Assembly (NCBI RefSeq): GCF_910596095.1
Contig: NC_056548.1
Coordinates: 4,551,151 to 4,615,150, forward strand
Origin: Thunnus maccoyii
Taxonomy: Eukaryota; Chordata; Actinopteri; Scombriformes; Scombridae
DNA length: 64,000 nucleotides
Reading direction: 5' to 3'
The notes under the pieces are model-generated. The model was not told the DNA's origin. It made no database searches and saw nothing but the letters and a program-made list of their open reading frames with translations. The position numbers were made by a program, and so were the translations under genes. Below, piece by piece: positions 33,795-43,360 of this stretch. Every line of letters begins with the position of its first letter. Position 1 is the stretch's first letter.

Positions 33795-34814
33795 ACTCCT
33801 GTAGTTCACAAAGAAACTCCTCCTACAATCACAGCATCCTCACTGAAACTGATACAGATAAACTGATTTGTTGTGTCTTTGTTCTGTTATAAATATGTTT
33901 TCAATGAGTGTTTATAAAGGAACTTGTGAATATATTTCAGAGGTGTCATCATCCATGAAGCAGCAGAATTTAGCAGCAGCTCAACATATACATGTTTATT
34001 TCATCACCAGTGTTGCTGTATTATGAGTTGACTGTGCCAATAAATATACAAATATTTTCAAAAATATTCTGAGATGGACATAAACACTCTCCATCACACT
34101 TCTTCCAATATATCAATATGTCAATCAAAGAGGAAAAGAGATAAGAAACAAATCTGAGTTAATTAAAAATATTTAAATCAGGTAAATTTTGGGAGCAAAT
34201 GTCAACAAGAAAAACTGACATTTGTAGCTGTTGCTCACATGGATAAACATTTCTATCTTTATTCTATTTTGTGTATATATATAATGTTGTTTGTCTTTAA
34301 ATTTGCATTTACACTCTACTTTGAGAGCATCTTCATTTTGTTATTTGAGCAAACGGAGGCTAACGAGCCTGGAGAAACTATGACAAAACCTTTTGAATAT
34401 TGATCTAAAACTGCTGTATTTAAAGTTTCCCTCTGGTCAAAAAATGTGTTTTTCTTCTTGTTCTTTCTGTTGGATGTTGGACTTCACTGTGCAGAATGAA
34501 GGTTTGTTCTCACATTCATCTGCTGAAGGAGGAAAGTTTCTCTGTGCTCGTCTTATATCTCAGTTTAAGACACGTACCTATCAGCATGATTTGTAATGTC
34601 ACTACAATTTTGGAGCCAACTTAAACAAGTGTGATGTGGAAACTTGAAGCCTCCAGTGCACATAGACTGATAAAGGACTTTACAGTGAAGTAGGAGACAT
34701 GTGGTACGTATCTGGCATAGTTTTGTTTTTCAATGAGAGAGAGAGAGGAAGGGGAAGTTCTTGGAATTTATGTATTAAACACAGTATCTTTTTTGTTAGG
34801 AGAGATTAAAGAGT

Positions 34815-35015
34815 CCACTCAGAACATGTTTCCTTCATCAGAGTCTCTTGCAGAAACACTGAACAGTCTTCAATAGTGGAGAAGAAGACTTTCCACCAGT
34901 TTCCTGCTCTGAAGAAAACATCTTAATTCTTCATCGTGGACAGCGAGACCAAACTGTTTAGAAGCACATTCCTCAAGTCAAGAACTAAAGAAATGATCCC
35001 TGAAAGTATAGTCTT
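34815..35015 (-). ncRNA. SNORD3-like: U3-like snoRNA copy 6
   Basis: 201 nt, inverted partner of copy 2. U3-type ends intact; a 5-nt shorter middle (AAGAAGACTTTCC region). PSE-like flank at about 35058-35077. Confidence 0.7.
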
Positions 35016-35462
35016 GGTTTGTTCTGGATGTTTCTCAGAGTCTTATGTCTGGAGACGAGCACTTGTACTCCTGGTGAACTCCTGTAGACACTCCTCCTAC
35101 AATCATAAAAGAGTTTGTGGATGATTAGCTTACTTTACTTTGAGTGACCTTTTACACTTTCTAGTGTATTAAAAAAGTGGAGATACGGTTTGGTTGACAT
35201 CCAATGTCATGATGTTCACAAGCATACAGTAAAGTACATTTTTTAATAACTGCCCAAATAGTGCACGGACAAGAGTTTAGGAATGCACAGATATAATTTG
35301 CACTGGGAGAAAGAAAGAGATATGTCTCCCCAAAAACTTAATGTAAATAATTTCTACCCCTAAAATGCTTAAATCTATTAGTTATAAAGGTGAAAGTACG
35401 AATGAGAGACTTTGTAGTTCACGTCACATTTATGCACCGTTAATGTGTTGCTGATCAACCCA

Positions 35463-35765
35463 ATCACCAGAATAAAACGTTGGCATTAAACGTTTCTGCA
35501 AACCACAGATACATTGAATGTCCACGTTTCAATGTTGGCCATTATCCATTGAATAATGATGTTTTATGATGTGACAACGCTGTAGTTAAGGTCTGGTTAG
35601 GTCCTCCTCCTAATAAGAAAGTCAGCTCATATAGGTGATACATATTGTTGAAATGTTAATATGCTACATATTACATGTGTTGAAACTATATATGATGATA
35701 TGATATTAAACGTTTCTGTGGTTTGCAGAAACATACAATGCCAACATTTTATTCTAGCGACCAGG
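35463..35765. repeat. Foldback MITE family M3, full-length
   Basis: Left end CCAGAATAAAACGTTGGCAT with CTGCAAACCACAG, right end CTGTGGTTTGCAGAAACATA and CAACATTTTATTCTAGCGAC: inverted repeats at the ends of a ~300-bp unit. It ends just before the flank of copy 7. Confidence 0.65.
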
Positions 35766-35881
35766 TTGTGCTGATGAGGCTGTGATTGAAGGAGGAGTGT
35801 CTTTGTGGACAACAGGAGTTCACCAGGAGTACGAGTGCTCGTCTCCAGATATAAGACCCTGAGAAACATCCAGAACTAACC

Positions 35882-36087
35882 AAGACTATACTTTCAGGGA
35901 TCATTTCTTTAGTTCTTGACTTGAGAAATGTGTTTCTAAAGAGTTTGGTCTCGCTGCCCACGATGAAGAGCTGAGATGTTTTCTTCAGAGCAGGAAACTG
36001 GTGGGAAGACTTTGTTTCTTCTCCACTGTTGAAGACTGTTCAGTGTCTCTGAATGAGACTCTGAAGGAGGAAACATGTTCTGAGTGG
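35882..36087 (+). ncRNA. SNORD3-like: U3-like snoRNA copy 7
   Basis: 206 nt, U3-type ends intact. GATGTTTTCTTCAGAG still pairs with the downstream stem through a G-U. Flank subtype with 'ttgtggacaacaggagttcacc'. Together with copy 8 it is a direct duplicate of the copy 3-copy 4 block. Confidence 0.75.
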
Positions 36088-36680
36088 AGTTTGCATACTT
36101 GTCAAAAGAGGAAGTGCTATTTAAAGTCCTAAAGCTTTAAGTCTGAAGACTCATTGTAGTGAAATATTTAGTAGAATAATAACTATGAAGTTCAGCTGTT
36201 TATCTTGACAGTGTGACGGTTCCTTGCTCTGTTGAACACTTCAATTTGGGGTGAAATATCTTCACAACTGCGTTCAGGGTGACATGAACTCTGCTGTTGA
36301 TTTAAAAGGTCCCCAGAGGAAGAATGTTTAACAACTTCACAACCTTTCCTCTATTGTCACAGCTTATTATTTCTACTTGTACACAAACATAATTTTATTG
36401 GGAAGAGTTCCATGAAATTTACTCATCATATTCCAGAGAACAAACACTTGGTCTGTTCTGTAGTCCCTCTGCTGCTCTGTACAGAAAACACTCTGCACTG
36501 AATATTTATTTAAATCCAAAAGAAGACATCCTGTGACTATCAACAGGCTTAGGTGGATGTGCACTGAAAGGTCACAACAAACAAGGTCAAAGTTGTAAGT
36601 GAATTGTGGAAAAAGCCTTAAAGCTTCACTGGCTTTTCTCCAGAACTAACACAAGTCAATCAATCATTGACGATGCTGTG
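36080..36680. repeat. Spacer duplicated from 30990-31590
   Basis: Runs parallel to 30986-31590 with landmarks TGAAATATTTAGTAGAATAA, CCCCAGAGGAAGAATGTTTA and GGTGGATGTGCACTGAAAGG. Confidence 0.75.
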
Positions 36681-36706
36681 ATTGTAGGAGGAGCGTCTAC
36701 AGGAGT

Positions 36707-36726
36707 TCACCAGGAGTACGAGTGCT
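36707..36726 (+). promoter_or_regulatory. PSE-like element of copy 8
   Basis: TCACCAGGAGTACGAGTGCT at -62 to -43 from the RNA start at 36769. This 20-mer is the family's commonest form. Confidence 0.5.
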
Positions 36727-36768
36727 CGTCTCCAAATATAAGACCCCGAGAAACATCCAGAACAAACC

Positions 36769-36974
36769 AAGACTATACTTTCAGGGATCATTTCTTTAGT
36801 TTTTGACTTGAGAAATGTGTTTCTAAAGAGTTTGGTCTCGCTGCCCACGATGAAGAGTTAAGATGTTTCCTTCAGAGCAGGAAACTGGTGGGAAGACTTT
36901 GTTTCTTCTCCACTATTGAAGACTGTTCAGTGTCTCTGAATGAGACTCTGAAGGAGGAAACATGTTCTGAGTGG
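36769..36974 (+). ncRNA. SNORD3-like: U3-like snoRNA copy 8
   Basis: 206 nt, U3-type ends intact, C'-type CACGATGAAGAG. Downstream GTAATAAGCTAAAGATGAAT could contain a 3'-box-like element. Confidence 0.75.
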
Positions 36975-36989
36975 TTTTTGTGTTTTGTA

Positions 36990-37675
36990 ATAAGCTAAAG
37001 ATGAATTGTTTTTTGTCATAAAATATCTAGAGCTTGTGTAGTTATTAAAAAATGTCAAGTTCATTGCTGATTTCCTCAAGTAAATGTAGATGTTGTGTAA
37101 TTCTTCTTAGCTGGTTGTAGTTAGGAAGAGATTTGCTGACAACACCAGTGTTACTGAACAATATGTTTTACCAGAATAATAAAGATTAAAGGTTACATAG
37201 CTCTGGTTCTGCAGTCAGGAAAGATTTTGTCTCCCTAACCTTTCTATGTGGTGTCCAGAGTTCAATCGGATTGAACTTTAACACACTGGCTCTCTATTGT
37301 CCAGCTAGTTTGACAGAGTGTTGAGATTGACCTCTCGCTCAGGACAGTGTTTATTTTCCTGTTTCAAAACTGCATGATGAAATAATTCAAGCAGCAGATA
37401 AGGGAAAATGTTGTATAGTGGGTGCAAGGATGGTAACAGAGGTTAATGACAATAAAATGTCTGATAAAAAGTTGCATAATTTGCAACTTTGTGGGCTGCT
37501 TTTGTTTGCCTGCCAGCCATCTCCAGCAGTTTCTCTTCACAATCCTACTCACGCTATTTCCTGTCATCTCAGCTTTTGGCCACAACATGCAAATAAATTT
37601 CTCAGGCAACATAATTGAAAACACCTGTGTGGGCGAACCATGATTTTATAACAGCTTAAAAGTATTTGGCTGGCG
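36990..37675. other. Unassigned stretch after copy 8
   Basis: Non-coding, no repeat boundary recognised. It includes an octamer-like ATGCAAAT at about 37588 that is not placed upstream of any U3-like copy. Confidence 0.45.
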
Positions 37676-38900
37676 ATTTTCTATATTTATCTTATCGTCA
37701 ACAAATCTCATGTGCAGAACCAAACCAACAATGGACTCATCCTATTAAGTATTGTGTGTGTATCCAAAGCCTGATATATATTATTCCTCTGTGCTGTAGA
37801 CCTCCGTTGTTGTCCAAAAACTATTAGAAACACACAATGAGCCACACACTGCACCGGGCGACATGTTCCTTCATACCTGAAGACAGAAGTTACTGTAGTT
37901 TTATAGAAACAGCTCCCAAGACTAATAATTGCGATCACGTTTTCAGTCTCAGGAGAGTAGTTTTGTGTACAGCAGACGCCACTGAGCATTTGCGGGAACT
38001 CACTTCAGGCTGTATACAAACCATTTCAGGTGTTGTGGCGCCCCGCTGCAGGTGTGAGCAGAGGTGTGTTGGTGTGTTTGTGCTCCAGAACGTAACCGCT
38101 GTTAAACAATCAGAAAATAACATTTTATTGATCTGATTCACCGGCTTTCTCACTACCATTGCTCCCTCCCTTCATTCCCTCTCTAGCTCGCTCGACCACA
38201 GCTGCTCTCTGTCTCTCTTTTTTTCTCATAATTTTTAAAATGAGTTTGTTTTTTTTAATATTATCAAAAGAAGAGAAATGCCCTCCCCTCCTCCTATAAA
38301 CATCTTCGTCTTCCCTCATGGCAGAGTTGACAGCTCCGATAAGTCTGATTGCCGGCTGTTGGCCACTGCAGCATGACGTTGGATTGCGTTTCTCCAAAAA
38401 TTGACTCTGGATCAACTTTCTCACTGCAGGCCGGTACAGCAACCCCCTCCCCGAGCCTAAACGCACTACCCCCATTTAAATGAATAGGAGTACTGGTGTT
38501 TTCGCTGCACCGCCTTATTTGGTCTGAATACACCCTTAGCTTGTTGTGCTACATATCACAACCTCTTGACTTTGTACTGAAGTACTTCGAGAAATGTACA
38601 AGAAGCACAAAGTCGAAAGATTATTATGTAGCTCAACAAGCTAAGAAAGCTGTAAACAAAACTGAGTTCCTGCACATGCTCAGTGGCGTCTGCCATTCAA
38701 GGAACCTCTTTCCGGAAAGTTTCAATCTTATCGATGTTATTCATCTTTGGAGACTCATCTTTCTAAACAAACTACGGAAGGAACATGTCACTCAGTGCGG
38801 CGATGTGGCTCATTGACATGTTTTTTGGACAACAACGGAGGTCAACGGCACAGAGGAATAAGATATATCAGGCTTTGGATACATACACACACAATACAAA
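37676..38900. repeat. Foldback MITE family M2 with an internal insertion
   Basis: Left block (CTTATCGTCAACAAATCTCA to 'gtccaaaaactattagaaaca') and right block (38780-38897, with TTTTTTGGACAACAACGGAG and AGATATATCAGGCTTTGGAT) are inverted repeats. The middle, about 38040-38530, is a GC-richer unrelated insert ending near TTTGGTCTGAATACACCC. Confidence 0.55.
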
Positions 38901-39563
38901 GCATTTTTCCCATACACAATCACTAGAAAAGGAGCGGCCACACTTGAATACAACAGATCCATCATTCATTTTATCGGTAACATCTGTGCTTTTGGTGCCT
39001 TCACATGACATTTCTGTTCTCCGGAAGTTCACCTCCGAAAAAGGGTGTGATGTCACATTTGTGTTAAATAAATATTGATGAGAGCGATCGCAAACTCTAG
39101 ACAGTCTATAAGAGAGAGACTACAGTTTGTAGTCAGGTAGTGAGATAATTTACTAAAAACTGTGATGAAACACACAAGAATAATAACTTCTCCATTTCCA
39201 AACATGGCGCAGCAGTTTCTATTGGCCAAGTAAGCATATCCGCTAAAATTTAAACAAAGGGGAACTTTGACCTGTGAAACCACCAGAGCGGGCTAGACAT
39301 CGCACAAAACAGGAAACTAACTCTTACTTTATTTGTCAGCCAGGCTTCAGTAGAACTGAAGAGGAAAGTGAATATTTGTCATGTCAAAATGTCCACTGTG
39401 AAAAAGAACTTCTGCAGTTTTGCTCCATCACCAAAAAAAGAGGCCTATCTGTCAATGATGACACTGATTGAAGGAGGAGTGTCTTTGTGAACTACAGGGG
39501 TTCACCAGGAATACATGTGCTCATCTCCAGACTTAAGACCCCGAGAAACATCCAGAACAAATC

Positions 39564-39769
39564 AAGACTATACTTTCAGGGATCATTTCTTTAGTGCTTG
39601 ACTTGAGAAATGTGTTTCTAAAGAGTTTGGTCTCGCTGCCCACGATGAAGAGTTGAGATGTTTCCTCCAGAGCAGGAAATTAGTGGTAAGACTTTGTTTC
39701 TTCTCCACTGTTGAAGACTGTTCAGTGTTTCTGAAAGAGACTCTGATGGAGGAAACATGTTCTGAATGG
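39564..39769 (+). ncRNA. SNORD3-like: U3-like snoRNA copy 9
   Basis: 206 nt, 5' end intact; 3' end TCTGAATGG, one change after the CTGA of box D. GGAAATTAGTGGTAAG replaces the usual GGAAACTGGTGGGAAG. Flank subtype 'ttgtgaactacaggggttcacc'. Downstream matches copies 3 and 7. Confidence 0.68.
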
Positions 39770-40095
39770 AGTTTGCACAGTGGTAAAAGAGGAAGTGCCA
39801 TTTGAAGGCCTAAAGCTTTAAGCCTAAAGACAGAAAATCTTTCACTGCAGTGAAATATTTAGCAGAATAATAACTTTGAAGTTCAGCTGTATATCTTGAC
39901 AGTGTGAATGTTCTTTGCTCTTTTGTCTAAAAAGCTTTAGTTTTTTTGGTTTCTTTGCAGCTATTTCATGCTAATTCATTATTGACCTAGTTATTGACTC
40001 TACCTCAGTATGTTCCACAACAGGATTTTGTCTCATTATTCAGAGTGTCCATAAATATTACGTGGCCTGATATCATCAGTACAAAGGCTACACAA

Positions 40096-40166
40096 AACTT
40101 CCTGCTCTGAAGGAAACATCTTATAACTTCCTGCTCTGAAGGAAACATCTTATAACTTCCTGCTCT
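40096..40166. repeat. 29-bp tandem repeat derived from the U3-like unit
   Basis: About 2.4 units of AACTTCCTGCTCTGAAGGAA + ACATCTTAT, which is the antisense of the box B region of the U3-like copies. A local slippage product. Confidence 0.75.
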
Positions 40167-40169
40167 TAT

Positions 40170-41685
40170 CGCTTCATTGCTGGTCGACATCCAAATATAT
40201 GCGCTCCATCTGTAATCTCTAATTTAAATGCATATTAGTAAAAGCTTATAAAATGGCAGCAGAATTCATTAAAACTGGCAAATGAACTTTTGTGCTTTTC
40301 TACATACTAGACTGGTGACTGAGGAATCTTGTTCTGAGTGGGTTTCATGCACAGCTCAAGTTAAAAATTAAATCTTTTGAGTCATGCAGATTTTAACATC
40401 TTCAGCCAAAATTAACCAGCCAAAAAATTTTAAGCAATCACTAGAATGATCATCTTCAGACTTCCATTTTTTTTCCTTTATCTACTTAAAGTTGTATTTG
40501 AAAACCTGTCAAATTCCCAAAAAGCATAATTTTTCAGTGTCTGCAGATACATCATTCTGCCAACATTGTGAACCCACATTTCCCAACTTTGTGAAGTCTG
40601 CACAATTTCATACATTTTGAAGTCACCCCCTTTTTCCCAAGAAAATGATATTTCATCTCTGAATTAGGTAAAGCTGTCCAGACTGTCTCTTTGACGAATG
40701 TTTGAGGTAGGAAGATCCGGATGTTAGACTCACTGAGAAGGATTGAGGGGAGTTTATTCACTATGTCCACTCATCCTCTCTGTGAGCCGAACAAGGATTC
40801 ATCCAGTGACCAAACTTGCCTTTTTACTTTAATACACAAACTCTGATCTTTTCCACTATTACAATGCATTCTCAACAAAGTCCTAAGTCTTAAATACGAG
40901 ATTTGAATATGAGAGAAGAGCCAAAAAAGATTTGACTATTTTCCTAAAAAAAACGTACAACTATTTATTAGTTCTTATCAAGGTTGACAAGCGTCTTGAT
41001 TAACATACAGTTGTGTACAGTAATATGCACATATTCATGTTAACATTTGATATATTTTAATACAGAAAAGATTAAATAGTGCCAAGAAAATTTTCCTGCA
41101 GCTGTGGCCAGAAAGGAACATCTGGAATATGAGATTAAATTAAAAAGGAGGAAAAAAAGCAGAGTAAGGGGACCCATATTTCACTCTGAAAGGAGTTCAG
41201 AGGACTAAATTCCCTGTACAGAGTCCTCAGTTCCTGGCTCAATAGCACTTAACAGATACATGGCGCAGGCACTTGAAGAGTTACAGTTTCTTACAGTTTT
41301 TGTCCGCTGATCTGACACTAAAAACTCAAACTAAGGTACAACACAGCCTTTAAAGAAGACACATTTTGCAAAAAAAGGTCAAATTCTATTGCAAAATAAA
41401 GTGCTGTTGAGAAAACTCGGCACAAAAACCTGCCTTTTATTAGTTACATATGTTGACAGACTTCATCTGAACACAAAGTTTCACAATTGTTTTTCTTCCC
41501 TCCTGAAACTTTTAATTACATCCAGATTATCTTGGGAGAAGTTTTACTTCCCAGAAACAAAAGCATCTCCTTCCTTACAATTCTATGTGTCTAATGTGTT
41601 ACATAGGTTATAGGTTTTGTAAACAATATCACATTTCTACATTTGTCTGTGTTAAAGGAGATATTAAAGGAAATGTTTGACAGTT
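40170..41685. other. Unassigned stretch
   Basis: No gene or RNA recognised. A weak TTGTTCTGAGTGGGTTT at about 40329-40345 may be a worn U3-like terminus. Confidence 0.4.
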
Positions 41686-41689
41686 TTCT

Positions 41690-42425
41690 ATAATTCTTCT
41701 TATCGTCAACAAATCTCATGTGCAGACCAACCAAACCAACAATGAACTGATCTACTAAAAAGTATTGTGTGTGTATTCAAAGTCTGATATATCTTATTCC
41801 TCTGTGCCGTAGGCCTCGGTTGTTCAAAAACTATTAAAAACACACCAATGAGCCACACTGCTGCTTCATAATGTTCCTTTGTTATGAAGTTTGGTCACAT
41901 TAGTTTGTTTAGAAACAGCTCCAAAGACTAATAACAACAATCGTGTTTTCAGTCTCTGGAGAGTAGTTCCTTGTAAAGCAGTTGTGCTACATATTTCAAC
42001 CTCTTGACTTTGTACCTCATTGTAAATTTCTCGAAGACTTTAGTACAAAGTCAAGAGGTTGTGTTATGTAGCACAACAAGCTAACAAAGCAGTAACTAGA
42101 ACTGAGTGCTCAACAAGCTAGCAAAGCTCTTTAAACGCAGTCCTGCATATTCTCAGCAGTGTCTGTCTTGCACAGAACTACTCTCCTGAGACAGAAAACA
42201 TGATCGCTTTCATTAGTCTTTGGAGCTATTTCTAAACAAACATTATTAAACTCTTCATAATAAAGGCTCATGTCACCCAGTGCAGCTGTGTGGCTCACTG
42301 ATGTGCACAGAGGAATAAGATATATCAGGCTTTGGATACACACACACACAATACTTGTTAGTAGATCAATTCATTGTTGGTTTGACTCTGCACATGAGAT
42401 TTGTTGACAATAAGAAAAATATAGA
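41690..42425. repeat. Foldback MITE family M2, complete
   Basis: ~735 bp with long inverted ends: left CTTATCGTCAACAAATCTCA, right TGAGATTTGTTGACAATAAG. The centre holds a second palindrome (ACCTCTTGACTTTGTAC near 42000 and GTACAAAGTCAAGAGGTTGT near 42045). Confidence 0.65.
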
Positions 42426-42711
42426 AAATCACCAGACTTATATCACATGTGGCAAATGCAGAAATGCCACATGTTTACCACTTACAAAACCTATTAAATG
42501 TGACACATGCAACATGCGTGTTACATATTAGAATTGTGAAGAACAGATGTTTTGGAAAACGGAAAACAAGCTCATCATCAGTTTATTTATCAGAAATCTG
42601 TCAGGCCAGAGAATTAAAAGTGCATTTTGTAAAAATGAATGAACAGATGTTTTAAAGTTTTATTTTAACTTTGTTTAAAGGATAAAACTGATGTAACTCT
42701 ATTTTTTTCTT

Positions 42712-43000
42712 ACTGTCAACAAATCTCATGAAAAAAAACAAAACCAACAGTGTGTTAGTCCGTCTCCCAGTACTTCACTCCCCTGTCTGCGGCCTTCAGC
42801 TTCAAGCCCATTGGTCCCTGTTGACAACTGTTAATCTTTAAAACAGTATATAAATATATAGTTCAATTGTTTAAAACTGCTCAGTCATTTCCTCAAAAAG
42901 CTGGGCACACGGAAATGGTCCATTTGTTGGGGACTATTTTCAGCAGCATGTATCTGATTCTGCACAAAAATGCTGCAGTTGGTTTGAGTTTACATGGCTG
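42712..43000. repeat. MITE M2-related fragment
   Basis: CTTACTGTCAACAAATCTCA then 'gtgttagtccgtctcccagtac' and TTGTTGGGGACTATTTTCAG, matching the longer version at 62995-63560. Confidence 0.5.
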
Positions 43001-43140
43001 TGCTTGAGAGCAGGGTCCTTAATTTTTGTCAAAATATTTCAAACCAGCTTAGGAAAACTGCGACTGTCAACCTTTTCTGTGACCTCTTGTGCTTTCCATT
43101 CTTCTTTCATGCAGCGATGCATGCAGTCCATCACATTTCA

Positions 43141-43360
43141 CTAGTGGTCGGGCAGCAAGAAGTTGAGGCATGGGAAAGGCAGATTGGACAGGCAGTCTGT
43201 GTTGACGGTGACCTGCATGTCACTAAATAAAGCTTGGCTCTTGTCGCCGGCAGCACTTCCTTGTTTCTTCTTCAGCTCTGTGAGTCGCTGGAGGATCAGC
43301 TGGTGCTCACGGCCCCTCACCAGACCTCTGAAATTCAGAACAGCAACCAGGTGCTTCCTG
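43141..43360 (-). CDS. Gene 3 last exon with stop
   Basis: 220 nt after acceptor TCTCTACCTGCAG. The first base completes a split glycine codon from 50577-50698, then RKHLVAVLNFRGLVRGREHQ, a lysine-rich LTELKKKQGS, and a tail ending NFLLPDH and TAG. The tail is about 24 residues longer than in gene 2. Confidence 0.78.

Larger units (their letters stand above)
33520..35110. repeat. Right arm of 1.6-kb inverted duplication
   Basis: Reverse complement of about 29336-30995, with copies 5 and 6 inside. Arms are separated by about 2.5 kb. Confidence 0.8.

Noticed and set aside
38125-38475. 116-codon minus-strand frame with many charged residues
   Set aside because: Lies within a MITE insert, low-complexity composition, no family recognised.
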